A stretch of 55,643 nt of DNA, taken from the NCBI GenBank assembly GCA_022795855.1, contig JAAWHL010000006.1, forward strand, positions 1 to 55,643, written 5' to 3'. The notes under the pieces are model-generated. The model was not told the origin of the DNA, made no database searches, and saw only the letters and a list, made by a program, of their open reading frames with translations. Shown in pieces: positions 45,939 to 55,480 of this stretch (positions are counted from its first letter, which is position 1; every line of letters starts with the position of its first letter). The position numbers and the translations under genes were made by a program. Source of the DNA: Lawsonibacter sp. (GTDB taxonomy: Bacteria > Bacillota > Clostridia > Oscillospirales > Oscillospiraceae).

Positions 45939-46199
45939 ATGAAGCAGTTTGAGTACACCGTCACCAATCCCGTGGGCATTCACGCCCGCCCCGCCGGCCT
46001 GCTGGTCCAGACGGTCAAGGCGCTGGACAGCGCCGTCACCATCGGAAAGACCGGCGGCCCGTCCGCCTCCGCCGCCCGGCTGATTGCCCTGATGGGCCTG
46101 GACATCCGGCAGAGGGACACCGTCCTTGTCACTGTGGAGGGCAGCAGCGAGGAGGCCGACGCCGCCTTCCTGGAGCGGTTTTTCCAGGAAAACCTGTAA
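45939..46199 (+). CDS. ptsH: HPr family phosphocarrier protein
   Basis: GIHARPAGLLVQ active-site His; ALMGLDIRQRD. Confidence 0.92.
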   Translation: MKQFEYTVTNPVGIHARPAGLLVQTVKALDSAVTIGKTGGPSASAARLIALMGLDIRQRDTVLVTVEGSSEEADAAFLERFFQENL

Positions 46200-46253
46200 C
46201 CGGCCTTCCCCGGGATTCCGCCAGGCCTTAAACAGACTTTAAGGAGGCGCTCT

Positions 46254-47939
46254 ATGCACACCGTATCCGGAATATCTGTGTCCGGCGGCATCGCAGCCGG
46301 CCCCCTGCGCGTCTGGAAGCGGACCGAGACCCGGCTCAGCCGCGTCTCCCGCCTGGCCCCCGGGCAGGAGCGGGCCCGCTTTGAGGCGGCCTGCAAAACG
46401 GCCGGGTCCCAGCTGGAGGGGCTGTACCGTCAGGTCCTGGCGGAGGCAGGAAAGGACAGCGCCGCCATTTTTGAAATCCACCGGATGATGCTGGAGGATG
46501 AGGACTATCTGGAGGCGGTCATGTCTGTTCTGGAGACCCAGGGGGCTACCGCCGAGTACGCCGCGCAGGAGGCCGGCCGTCAGCTCTCCGCCGCCTTTTC
46601 CGCCATGAACAGCGAATATATGCAGGCCCGGGCCGCCGACGTGACCGACATCTCCCGGCGGGTCATCCGTATTCTCACCGGACAGGGCGGAGCGGCCGCG
46701 CTGGGGGACCGGCCCGTCATTCTGGCCGCCGGCGAGCTGACCCCCAGCGAGCTGGTCCGGCTGGACCGCTCCAGGCTGCTGGGCTTTCTCACCCGCTGCG
46801 GATCCGCCGCCAGCCATACCGCCATCCTGGCCCGGACCATGAACATCCCCGCTCTTACGGGTGTGGACTTTGACGAGGACTGGGACGGCCGCACGGCCGT
46901 GCTGGACGGCTGCGGCGGCCGCCTCTATCTTGACCCAGACCGCGGCCTGCTGGCCGCCATGGAGGAGAAGCGGCAGGGCCTTCTGCGGGACCGGGCCCTG
47001 CTTCAGGGCCTGCGGGACCTGCCCAGCGTCACGCTGGACGGCCGGGAGATCCAGATCTGCGCCAACATCGGCGGCCCCGCCGACGCGGCGCTGGCCCTGG
47101 AAAACGGCGCCCAGGGCGTCGGCCTGTTCCGCAGCGAGTTCCTCTATCTGAACGCGGAGAAGTGCCCCGGCGAGGAGGAGCAGCTTGCCGCCTACCGGCA
47201 GGCGGTGCGGGCCATGGCGGGCAGGCGGGTGGTCATCCGCACCCTGGACGCCGGAGCGGACAAGCGGGCGGACTGTCTCTGCCTGGAGCGGGAGGAGAAC
47301 CCCGCCCTGGGTCTCCGGGCCATCCGCCTCTGTCTGGAGCGGAAGGAGCTCTTCCGGACTCAGCTCCGGGCCATTCTCCGGGCCGCGGCCTTCGGTCCCG
47401 TCTCCATCCTGTTCCCCATGATTGCCTCCCTGTGGGAGGTGCGGGAGGCCCGGGCCCTTCTGGAGGACTGCCGGTCAGAGCTCCAGGCGGAGGGCGCCGC
47501 TCCGGGCGGGGTCCGGCTGGGGGTCATGATTGAGACCCCCGCCGCCGTGATGATTGCCGGCGAGCTGGCCCAAGAGGTGGATTTCTTCTCCATCGGCACC
47601 AACGACCTGACCCAGTACACCCTGGCGGCGGACCGGCAGGACCCCAGGCTGGAGCGCTTCCGGGACCCCCGCCACCCCGCCGTCCTGCGGATGATTGGAT
47701 ACACTGTGGAGGCCGGACACCGGCACGGCTGCCGGGTGGCCATCTGCGGCGGGCTGGCCGCCGACCGGAGCCTGACCGAGGCCTTTCTGCGCATGGGGGT
47801 GGACGAGCTGTCTGTCCCGCCCTCCGATATCCTCCCCCTGCGCCGGCTGGTCCGCGGCCTGGACCTGCGCGGAGAGCAGACTCCGGGGGAGTGCCCTGTC
47901 CGCAGCCTGAACGGCGCAGACTTCCAAGGGATTTTTTGA
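46254..47939 (+). CDS. ptsI: phosphoenolpyruvate-protein phosphotransferase (enzyme I)
   Basis: GSAASHTAILARTMNIPALTG, GAQGVGLFRSEFLYL, FFSIGTNDLTQYTLAADR, RVAICGGLA. Confidence 0.96.
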   Translation: MHTVSGISVSGGIAAGPLRVWKRTETRLSRVSRLAPGQERARFEAACKTAGSQLEGLYRQVLAEAGKDSAAIFEIHRMMLEDEDYLEAVMSVLETQGATAEYAAQEAGRQLSAAFSAMNSEYMQARAADVTDISRRVIRILTGQGGAAALGDRPVILAAGELTPSELVRLDRSRLLGFLTRCGSAASHTAILARTMNIPALTGVDFDEDWDGRTAVLDGCGGRLYLDPDRGLLAAMEEKRQGLLRDRALLQGLRDLPSVTLDGREIQICANIGGPADAALALENGAQGVGLFRSEFLYLNAEKCPGEEEQLAAYRQAVRAMAGRRVVIRTLDAGADKRADCLCLEREENPALGLRAIRLCLERKELFRTQLRAILRAAAFGPVSILFPMIASLWEVREARALLEDCRSELQAEGAAPGGVRLGVMIETPAAVMIAGELAQEVDFFSIGTNDLTQYTLAADRQDPRLERFRDPRHPAVLRMIGYTVEAGHRHGCRVAICGGLAADRSLTEAFLRMGVDELSVPPSDILPLRRLVRGLDLRGEQTPGECPVRSLNGADFQGIF

Positions 47940-47955
47940 CATGCGGGGACGAGAA

Positions 47956-47994
47956 ACGGAGCGGAGCGGCCTTTGCCGCTCCGCTCCGTATTTT
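47956..47994 (+). terminator. Rho-independent terminator
   Basis: ACGGAGCGGAGCGGC-CTTT-GCCGCTCCGCTCCGT-ATTTT, 15 bp perfect stem. Confidence 0.85.
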
Positions 47995-48079
47995 ATGCCG
48001 GGCATAAAGATTTCTATATGAAATTTTCAGCCCGAATATTACTGTTTGTATATTTCCAAAAACCTTGGCGACCGGCTTT

Positions 48080-48640
48080 TTATTCGTAGTACTCCACGCA
48101 GTCGAAAGCGCCGATGGCCTGGCAGGTATCGCACACATCGGGCCGGGTTTGGAAAATTGCGCCGCAGAACTGACAGCGGTAGCCCTCCTTTTTCTGCTTC
48201 CGGGCGGGAGGCTGGGTGGAGGCCTGCTGAACGGGCTCCCCCGGCTTTTGACTCATTTTTGCCAGGAGCGTCATGAAAGCGTTCTCGTGGCTGCGTTCAA
48301 TCGCGGCCACCTTTTCAAACATGACGGCCAGCTCTTCCATCCCCTCCTCCCGGGCCTGCCGGGCAAATTCCGGGTACATGCTGTGCCACTCGCTGTATTC
48401 GCCCTGGGCAGCCTGCATCAGGCATTCCCGGGTATCGCCGGGCTTGCCGTAGAGCTGTTCAAACCAGAATTTGGCGTGCATCATCTCGTTTTGGGCCATC
48501 CGCTCAAATGCGTCCGCAATTTCGGTATCTCCGTTGGCGCGGGCCGCCGCCGCAAAATAGGTGTATTTATTGCGGGCAATGGACTCTCCGGCAAGTGCCT
48601 TTTTGAGATTTTCCTCTGTTTGGGTGTTTTTCAGTTCCAT
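48080..48640 (-). CDS. rubrerythrin
   Basis: GESIARNKYTYFAAAAR, ERSHENAF, C-terminal rubredoxin-like YRCQFCGAIFQTRPDVCDTCQA. Confidence 0.93.
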   Translation of the reverse strand: MELKNTQTEENLKKALAGESIARNKYTYFAAAARANGDTEIADAFERMAQNEMMHAKFWFEQLYGKPGDTRECLMQAAQGEYSEWHSMYPEFARQAREEGMEELAVMFEKVAAIERSHENAFMTLLAKMSQKPGEPVQQASTQPPARKQKKEGYRCQFCGAIFQTRPDVCDTCQAIGAFDCVEYYE

Positions 48641-48983
48641 GGTGATCCTGCCTCCTCTGAATTGTTTTATCGTCACCGCGCTTTCGCGCCGCTGGGGCCG
48701 CAAGGATGTATCCGAGGCTGTCTTGATTTGCCGCTTTCATGGTCCTCTCTCCGAGTCTTTCCGAAATGCGGACAAGCTGTCTCCTGTCTGCATGAGGGAG
48801 TGTCCTGTCCGCATATTTTAAGGCGTAGGGGCCGCCGCCCTCGGTGGCCCGCCTGAGAGGAACACGATTCGTTTCCCGGGCCGCCCAAGGGGGCGGCCCC
48901 TGCATCATGTCCTCTGATAAAATGCGCGGTGGGATACTCCCTCTGCATTATACCATCCAGGAAACAGCTTGTCACATTATTTT

Positions 48984-49568
48984 TCAGCTCTGCCCGTCCT
49001 CTTCCTGCCGGGCCGCCCGGCGGGCCGCCTTTTTCCGCCTGGCGGCCAGATAGCGGTCCTCCTCGCTGAAAATACAGCCGCAGTACTTCTGCATATAGAA
49101 TCCGTGCGCCCGGGCAAAGTCCTGTCCCGCCTGGAACAGGGGCCGGAAATCCCGGTACAGGAACTCTACGCCGTACTTCTCCCCCATCTCCTGGGCGGTC
49201 CGGGAAATCATGGCGTGGTTCTGGTAGGGGCTAATCAGCAGCGACGTGGTAAAGCTGTCAAAGCCGTGCTCCGCGGCGTACCGGGCGGCCGCCTCCATGC
49301 GAATCCGGTAGCAATACGCGCACCGGCCGTCGATGTCCCCGGCCACCTGGGGCAGGAAGGAGCGCAGGTCGTAGGTCCCGCCCACAATCAGCCTCATGCC
49401 AATCTCCCCGGCGTAGTCCTCCAGGGTGTGTTTCCGGGCCTGATACTCGGTGTAGGGGTGGATATTGGGGTTGAACCAGAAACCGGTCACCGCTGTCCCC
49501 TCCTCCCGCAGGGCGGCAATGGGGCGGTTGGCGCAGGGGGCGCAGCAGATGTGCATCAGGGTGTTCAC
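48984..49568 (-). CDS. queH: epoxyqueuosine reductase QueH
   Basis: MHICCAPCANRPI, GRCAYCYRIRMEAAARYAAEHGFDSFTTSLLISPYQNH, YMQKYCGCIFSEEDR; GTG start overlaps the upstream stop. Confidence 0.92.
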   Translation of the reverse strand: MNTLMHICCAPCANRPIAALREEGTAVTGFWFNPNIHPYTEYQARKHTLEDYAGEIGMRLIVGGTYDLRSFLPQVAGDIDGRCAYCYRIRMEAAARYAAEHGFDSFTTSLLISPYQNHAMISRTAQEMGEKYGVEFLYRDFRPLFQAGQDFARAHGFYMQKYCGCIFSEEDRYLAARRKKAARRAARQEEDGQS

Positions 49569-50080
49569 GGCGTTTCCTCCTCCGGGTCCAGAATCTTCGT
49601 CTTCACCCCGCAGCGCAGGGCGTACAGCAGGGTCTGCGCGGTTCCGCCCTTGGGCTCGCCGTTGTACACGGCCAGCACCAGGGCCGAGCGGTCCACCATA
49701 TACCGGTTGCGCCGCTGCATACAGCCCCGGCCATAGCGGTGCTGCACCAGGGTCTCGTAGTTGCATTGGTCCAGAATGGCCTCGTACCGCTCCCGCTCCG
49801 CCGCCGGCCAGGCGGCGGTCTGGTTCTCACAGGGGCGGGCCGCCTCCAAGGTCACGTCCGGGCGGCGGACCCGCAGCTCCAGCACCGTCTGGGCAAAGTA
49901 CAGGTCGCACCCCCGGGCCATGCCGCAGATAAAGTGCCGCATTCCGGCCCGCCAGGCCGCCTCCGCCTCCGCCTCCAGCCGCGCCTTCAGCGCCAGACAG
50001 CGGGGGTCGGACTCGTCCGTCCCCCAAGGCAGCTTGTCCGGACGGTGCCCGGTAAAACAGCAGGTTTTCTCCCGCTCCAT
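49565..50080 (-). CDS. SLOG family protein (DUF1273/YpsA-like)
   Basis: CCFTGHRPDKLPWG, FICGMARGCDLYFAQTVLELR, VLAVYNGEPKGGTAQTLLYA. Confidence 0.82.
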   Translation of the reverse strand: MEREKTCCFTGHRPDKLPWGTDESDPRCLALKARLEAEAEAAWRAGMRHFICGMARGCDLYFAQTVLELRVRRPDVTLEAARPCENQTAAWPAAERERYEAILDQCNYETLVQHRYGRGCMQRRNRYMVDRSALVLAVYNGEPKGGTAQTLLYALRCGVKTKILDPEEETP

Positions 50081-50161
50081 CGCCGCTCCCCCCCCTCTTC
50101 GCCCTCTATTTTAGGGCAGCAGCGGCGTAAAGTCAAGAGAAAAATAGAATTTTTGTTCGAT

Positions 50162-51160
50162 TCAGGGGAGCTCCGCGTACAGCTCCTCCAGGGCGGGGAC
50201 CTGGGCAATCAGCCCCTCGGACAGCAGCCAGTCTGCGTTCTCCTGCCAGCAGGCGGCGGACTGGGAGAGGAAGGGGGCCTCTTCGGTCTCCATCAGGGGC
50301 AGAAGGGTCTCCATGCTCCGGCGCTCCACCGTCTCGGACAGGGGGAAGTTTTCCTCGTTCTGGTTGGCCAGCAGGATGGACAGGGCCTCCTCCGGGTCGG
50401 CCTTCATGTCGGCAAAGCCCTTGGCGCAGGCCCGCAGGAAGGCAGAGAGCACCTCCGGCTCCCGTTCAATCATTTCGTCCCCGGCCAGAAAGACCCCCTC
50501 GTAATAAGAGGGCACCCCGTAGTCGTCCAGGTCAAACCAGCTGACGGAGAATCCCTCCTCCTCCAGCTGGGGCACCTCGTGGTTGACCAGACAGCCGATG
50601 GTGGCGTCCACGTTCCCGGTGGTCATGGAGCTCATCAGATCAAAGCCCACGTCCACCAGCTTCACGCCGCTGCTGTCCGCCCCCGCGTACTGCATCAGGC
50701 TGTGAATCAGGGCCTCGGACAGCTCGGTCCCTGCATAGCCCACCGTCTTCCCCACCAGGTCGGCGGGGGAGCGGATTCCCTTTTCCTCCAGGGAGAGGAC
50801 AATGTTCAGCGGGGCCTGGACCACTGCGGCGATGGACTTGACGGGCACATTCTGCTCCGCCCGGGCGATGATGACGTCCTGCTGATAGTACAGCCCAATC
50901 TCCGCCCGGCCCGCCGCCACCAGGGAGATGGCGTCGTTGGCGTTGGAGGGGAAGCGGAGGTTTACCTTCAGGCCCTCCTCCTGAAAATATCCCTTGTCTA
51001 TGGCCTCATACAAAAAGGCGTGCAGGGCGTTGGGATACCAGTCCAGCACCACGTCCAGCTCCCGCAGCTCTTTTGCCTCCGCAGGGGCGGCGGGCCTTCC
51101 GGCGCAGCCGGACAGCAGCGCTGCCGCCAGGGCCAGGGCGGCAATTCGCCTCAATTTCAT
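50162..51160 (-). CDS. thiY: ABC transporter substrate-binding lipoprotein, thiamin-precursor type (ThiY/NMT1)
   Basis: LLSGC lipobox; LDWYPNALHAFLYEAIDKGYF; thi operon context. Confidence 0.8.
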   Translation of the reverse strand: MKLRRIAALALAAALLSGCAGRPAAPAEAKELRELDVVLDWYPNALHAFLYEAIDKGYFQEEGLKVNLRFPSNANDAISLVAAGRAEIGLYYQQDVIIARAEQNVPVKSIAAVVQAPLNIVLSLEEKGIRSPADLVGKTVGYAGTELSEALIHSLMQYAGADSSGVKLVDVGFDLMSSMTTGNVDATIGCLVNHEVPQLEEEGFSVSWFDLDDYGVPSYYEGVFLAGDEMIEREPEVLSAFLRACAKGFADMKADPEEALSILLANQNEENFPLSETVERRSMETLLPLMETEEAPFLSQSAACWQENADWLLSEGLIAQVPALEELYAELP

Positions 51161-51180
51161 AGTGTTTTCCTCCCAATTCT

Positions 51181-51936
51181 TTATGATTCTCCCCGCCACT
51201 TCACCACGCGCTTCTCCAGCAGGCCCACCAGCCCCACCGCCAGCATGGCCGCCGCGGACAGCAGGACGATGGGGGCGAACACCCCCGCCCCGTCCAGTTG
51301 GGTCATCATGCGCCGGGAGAAGTAGCCCAGGCCGCTCTGGGCCCCCAGCCACTCGCCGATGGCCGCGCCGATGACGCTCATGGGCACCGCCATTTTCACG
51401 GCGGAGAAGAAGTAGGGCAGGGCGCAGGGAATTTTGATTTTGAAGAAGATATCCCGCCTTGAGGCCCCATAGGTCAGCAGCAGCTCAATCATCTCCACCC
51501 GGGCGCAGCGCAGGCCGTCGTACACCGTGATGGCGATGGGGAAAAAGGTAATCAGCACCGTCACCAGCACCTTGCTCCAGATGCCGTACCCGAACCACAG
51601 GACAAACAGGGGGGCAATGGCGGTGGTGGGGATGGTCTGAGAGGCCACCACCACCGGGTAGAGGGCCCGCCGCCAGAAGGGGCTGGCGTCCATCCCCACG
51701 GCCAGGGCCAGCCCCAGCCCCAGGGAGATGCCCAGCCCCACGGCGGTGACCCCCATGGTGGCGGGCAGATGGACGGTGAACAGCGGCTCCCGCAGCTCCC
51801 ACAGCTTCCGGAGGATCTGCACCGGAGAGGGCAGGATATAGGCGGCGTTCACCCCCATAGCGCCCAGCTGCCACACCATCACCAGGGCAAAGAGGAACAG
51901 CAGGGCGGGCAGGTTGTTTTTGCAGGCCTTCTTCAT
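51181..51936 (-). CDS. thiX: ABC transporter permease (ThiX-like)
   Basis: ASQTIPTTAIAPLFVLWFGYG, AIGEWLGAQSGLGY. Confidence 0.82.
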   Translation of the reverse strand: MKKACKNNLPALLFLFALVMVWQLGAMGVNAAYILPSPVQILRKLWELREPLFTVHLPATMGVTAVGLGISLGLGLALAVGMDASPFWRRALYPVVVASQTIPTTAIAPLFVLWFGYGIWSKVLVTVLITFFPIAITVYDGLRCARVEMIELLLTYGASRRDIFFKIKIPCALPYFFSAVKMAVPMSVIGAAIGEWLGAQSGLGYFSRRMMTQLDGAGVFAPIVLLSAAAMLAVGLVGLLEKRVVKWRGES

Positions 51937-52691
51937 CCCTCCGTCCCCCTTTTCAGCATCTCAATCAGGGCCTCCTTCAGCTCCGCCATCTCCGGCCGGG
52001 CCATGTCCCGCCGGGTCCTGGGGTAGCCCAGGGGGACGGGGACGGCCCGCAGGGCCCGGATGGGGGAGGACTCCGCCGCCAGCACCCGGGAGGACAGGAA
52101 CAGCGCCTCCTCCACGTCGTGGGTGATGAAGAGGACGGTCTTTTTGTGCCGCTGCCACTGCTCCAGCAGCCACTCCTGCATGGAGATGCGGGTCAGAAAG
52201 TCCAGGGCGGAGAAGGGCTCGTCCAGCAGCAGCAGGTCCCGCCCGGTGAGCATGGTCCGGGCAAAGGCCGCCCGCTGGCGCATTCCGCCGGACAGCTCCC
52301 CGGGCATTTTGTCCCCGCAGCCCTCCAGCCCCACCTCGGCCAGGGCGGCGCGCACCCGCTCCCGGCGCTGGGGGGCGGACAGGCCCTTCTCCATGATTTC
52401 CAGCGGGAGGGCCAGATTCTCCCCCACCGTGCGCCAGGGCAGCAGCAGATCCCGCTGGGGCATATAGCCGCAGTAGCCCTTCCGGCCCCGGATGTCCGTC
52501 CCGCCCACCCGAATCGTTCCCGACTTGGGGGACAGCAGGCCGTTGGTCAGGCGGAACACGGTGCTCTTGCCGCACCCGCTCTGGCCCACGATACACTGAA
52601 AGGACCCCGGCTCCACCCGGAAGCTGAGGCGGTCCACAAGGTCAAAGTCCTCGCCGTCATACCGGTAGGACACCCGGTCAAATTCCAGCAT
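51933..52691 (-). CDS. thiZ: ABC transporter ATP-binding protein (ThiZ-like)
   Basis: GQSGCGKSTVFRLTNGL, LSGGMRQRAAFARTM, LLLDEPFSALD. Confidence 0.85.
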   Translation of the reverse strand: MLEFDRVSYRYDGEDFDLVDRLSFRVEPGSFQCIVGQSGCGKSTVFRLTNGLLSPKSGTIRVGGTDIRGRKGYCGYMPQRDLLLPWRTVGENLALPLEIMEKGLSAPQRRERVRAALAEVGLEGCGDKMPGELSGGMRQRAAFARTMLTGRDLLLLDEPFSALDFLTRISMQEWLLEQWQRHKKTVLFITHDVEEALFLSSRVLAAESSPIRALRAVPVPLGYPRTRRDMARPEMAELKEALIEMLKRGTEG

Positions 52692-52694
52692 GGC

Positions 52695-53357
52695 TCACGT
52701 CTCCAGGTTCCAGGCCATGTCCCAAAAGCCCAGCTCGTACCGGCTGCAAGCCACAAAAATCTCCTCCAGGCGGCGGTACTGCGCCTCGGTGCAGTCCCCG
52801 GTCAGGCGGTCGGCCAGGTCAATCAGGCCCTGATTGGTCTGCTGGTACTCCTCCCCGGCGTAGCCCCGCACCCACTCCCCGTAGAAGGGGTCCTCCAGGC
52901 AGGCGGGGTTCTTCCGGACCAGCTCCGCGCCAATTTCCGCATAGCTCCAGGAGCAGGACAGGATGGCCGCCATAATCTCCGCCGGCCCCCCGGCAAAGGC
53001 GGCGGAGAGCATGTAATTGGTGTAGGACCGGTTGGCCAGGGCGGGGGTGACGGCGAACACCTGCTCCTCGGTGACCCCCAGCCGGGCCATATAGGCCCGG
53101 TGAATCTTCATCTCTCCCCCCAGAATGGCGTCCACATTGGCGGAAAAGGTGCGCATCAGCTCCGGGTCCCGGGCCTTCACCACCCCCAGAGCGAACACCC
53201 GGGCGTAGTCGAACAGGTACAGGTAGTCCTGAAGCAGAAAGTAACGGAACTTCTCCCCGTCCAGGGTGCCGTCCCCGATGCCGGCGACAAAGGGGTGGGC
53301 GTGACAGGCCCGCCACACGGGCCGGGCGGCCTGATAGAGGCGCTGGGATACGGTCAT
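52695..53357 (-). CDS. tenA: TenA family thiaminase II
   Basis: HPFVAGIGDGTLDGEKFRYFLLQDYLYLFDYARVFA; CSWSYAEIG. Confidence 0.93.
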   Translation of the reverse strand: MTVSQRLYQAARPVWRACHAHPFVAGIGDGTLDGEKFRYFLLQDYLYLFDYARVFALGVVKARDPELMRTFSANVDAILGGEMKIHRAYMARLGVTEEQVFAVTPALANRSYTNYMLSAAFAGGPAEIMAAILSCSWSYAEIGAELVRKNPACLEDPFYGEWVRGYAGEEYQQTNQGLIDLADRLTGDCTEAQYRRLEEIFVACSRYELGFWDMAWNLET

Positions 53358-53992
53358 AAGAGCTCCCTCCAGTCAAGAATATTCTCGTCGGCCAGGCGGC
53401 ACAGCTCCGGCCAGTCCCGGGCGTAGGTCCCCTCCCGGACGGCCACGGTGTAAAAGCCCGCTTCTTTGGCGGTTTTCGCGGCGTACAGCGCGTCCTCGAA
53501 CACGGCGCACTCCTCCGGCCGGGCCCCCAGGCCCTCCGCCGCCCGCAGGTAGACGTCGGGGCTGGATTTGCTGACCCCCAGGGTTTCGCAGCTGAGGACA
53601 AATTCAAAAAGCCCCTCCACCCCCAGCCGCCGGAAACACTGCCGGGCCAGGAGCTCCGCGGTGGCGGTGGCCGCGCACAGCCGGCAGCCCCGGGCCCTCA
53701 GGGCGGCGAGATACTCCCCCGCCCCCGGCTTCAGCGCCGCGTCCCGGCGGTAGCGCTCCGCCATCATGGCCTCCATCTCGGCCACCACCCGCTCCGGCGG
53801 GCCCGGGATGCCGTAGGTGCGGATGAAGTATTCCGCCCCCTCGGTCATGGTCATGGCCTGCACCATCCAGTTCAGGCGGCCGTCCGGCTCCGCGCCTTTG
53901 CTGCGGATGTAGTCGCCCCCCAGGGATTTCCAGTAGGGCATGGAGTCCACCAGGGTGCCGTCCATGTCGAAAATACAGTACCGCTTATCCAT
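53354..53992 (-). CDS. HAD superfamily hydrolase
   Basis: CIFDMDGTLVDSMPYWKSLG, GVSKSSPDVYLRAAEGLGARPEECAVFEDALYAAKTA. Confidence 0.92.
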   Translation of the reverse strand: MDKRYCIFDMDGTLVDSMPYWKSLGGDYIRSKGAEPDGRLNWMVQAMTMTEGAEYFIRTYGIPGPPERVVAEMEAMMAERYRRDAALKPGAGEYLAALRARGCRLCAATATAELLARQCFRRLGVEGLFEFVLSCETLGVSKSSPDVYLRAAEGLGARPEECAVFEDALYAAKTAKEAGFYTVAVREGTYARDWPELCRLADENILDWRELL

Positions 53993-54644
53993 GGCCGGCC
54001 TCCATTTCCCGGGCCCGGGCCAGCAGGTCCCGGGCCGCCGCCCCGATGTCCGGCGCGGCGAACAGGGCGGACACCACCGCCGCGCCGGCCGCGCCGCTGC
54101 CGGACAAAAGATGGATGTTTTGGGCGCTGATTCCCCCGATGGCCACCACCGGGATGTCCACCGCCCGGCAGATGGCCCGCAGCCGGTCCATGGTCAGGGG
54201 GTTGGCGTCCTTCTTGGTGGAGGTCCCGAATACCGCCCCCGCCCCCACGTAGTCCGCCCCCGCCGCCTGCGCGGCCAGGGCCAGCTCCACGGTGTTGGCG
54301 GTGACCCCCAGGATGCGGTCCGGGCCCAGCATGGCCCGGATATCCCGGCCCCGGATGTCCTTCTGGCCCACATGGACCCCGTCTGCCCCGCTCTCCAGGG
54401 CCAGCTCCACCCGGTCGTTGACCACAAAGGGGACGCGATAGGCCCGGGCCAGCTCCTTCAGCCGGACGGCCTGAGCCAGCACCTCCCGGCCGGGCAGCTC
54501 CTTCTCCCGGAGCTGGAGAAAGGTGACCCCGTTTTTCAGCGCGGCCTCCACGTCCTCCTCCAGGGTCCGGCCGTTCAGCCAGCTCCGGTCGGTCACTGCG
54601 TAGAGGAGCATGGCCCGGCGCAGCTCATCTCTGGTAAATTTCAC
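53985..54644 (-). CDS. thiE: thiamine phosphate synthase
   Basis: LLYAVTDRSWLNG, GVTFLQLREKELPG, VNDRVELALESGADGVHVGQKD, GAVFGTSTKKDA. Confidence 0.95.
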   Translation of the reverse strand: MKFTRDELRRAMLLYAVTDRSWLNGRTLEEDVEAALKNGVTFLQLREKELPGREVLAQAVRLKELARAYRVPFVVNDRVELALESGADGVHVGQKDIRGRDIRAMLGPDRILGVTANTVELALAAQAAGADYVGAGAVFGTSTKKDANPLTMDRLRAICRAVDIPVVAIGGISAQNIHLLSGSGAAGAAVVSALFAAPDIGAAARDLLARAREMEAGHG

Positions 54645-55449
54645 AGCGCAGTCCCTCCTTCAGCTGTTCCGGGGTGAGATTGCTCACCGCGTCGATGAAA
54701 TCGGTGCGGAAGGTGGCCGTTCCGGTGCCGTTTTTCAGCCGCCGGGCCTCCGCCAGCTCCCCGGCCCGGTCCATGACCGCCGCGGCGGCTGCGGCGGCGA
54801 GGAAGGGCTCCTCCGGCGCGGCGGCGCAGAAGGCCCCCGTCAGCGCGGCCAGCATACAGCCGCTGCCGGTAATCCGGGCCATGGAGGCACAGCCGTTCCG
54901 GAGGACGGCGGTTCGGGTCCCGTCCCCAATCACGTCAATCACACCGGACAGGGCCGCCGCCGCCCCGGTGCGCCGGGCCAGCATCCTGACCAGCTCCGCC
55001 GCCCGGGGCAGGTTCTCCTCGGTGACCGCGTCCGCGGCGGACACGTCCACCCCGCTGCCCCCCGCAGACCCCAGGGCCAGGGCCCGGATCTCCGAGGCGT
55101 TGCCCCGTATCACCGCGAATTTCACCTGGTCCAGCAGCTCCGCCGCCGTCCGACGCCGCAGGGACGTGGTCCCCACGCCCACCGGGTCCAGAACCACCGG
55201 AATCCCCAGCTCGTTGGCCCGCCGACCCGCCAGCAGCATAGCCTCCCGCCACTCCACCGCCCCCAGATTCAGCACCAGAGCCTGACAGTGCTCCGTCACC
55301 TCTGCCGCCTCCTCCCGGCAATGGGCCATGGTGGGGGACGCCCCCGCCGCCAGCAGCACGTTGGCGCAGTCGTTCACCGTCACAAAATTGGTGATGCACT
55401 GCACCAGCGGCGCCCTGTCCCGCACCCGGGTTAAATATTCCTCCAGCAT
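54625..55449 (-). CDS. thiM: hydroxyethylthiazole kinase
   Basis: PLVQCITNFVTVNDCANVLLAAGASPTMA, VLDPVGVGTTSLRR, VIRGNASEI, GSGCMLAALTGAF. Confidence 0.95.
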   Translation of the reverse strand: MLEEYLTRVRDRAPLVQCITNFVTVNDCANVLLAAGASPTMAHCREEAAEVTEHCQALVLNLGAVEWREAMLLAGRRANELGIPVVLDPVGVGTTSLRRRTAAELLDQVKFAVIRGNASEIRALALGSAGGSGVDVSAADAVTEENLPRAAELVRMLARRTGAAAALSGVIDVIGDGTRTAVLRNGCASMARITGSGCMLAALTGAFCAAAPEEPFLAAAAAAAVMDRAGELAEARRLKNGTGTATFRTDFIDAVSNLTPEQLKEGLRCEIYQR

Positions 55450-55480
55450 CTGACGGCACGCTCCTTTGGGGGTGTTGTTC

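Noticed and set aside
48841-48903. GC-rich complementary segments (GGGCCGCC...GGCGGCCC) as a regulatory RNA
   Set aside because: Common intergenic GC palindromes here with no clear link to a gene start; insufficient evidence.
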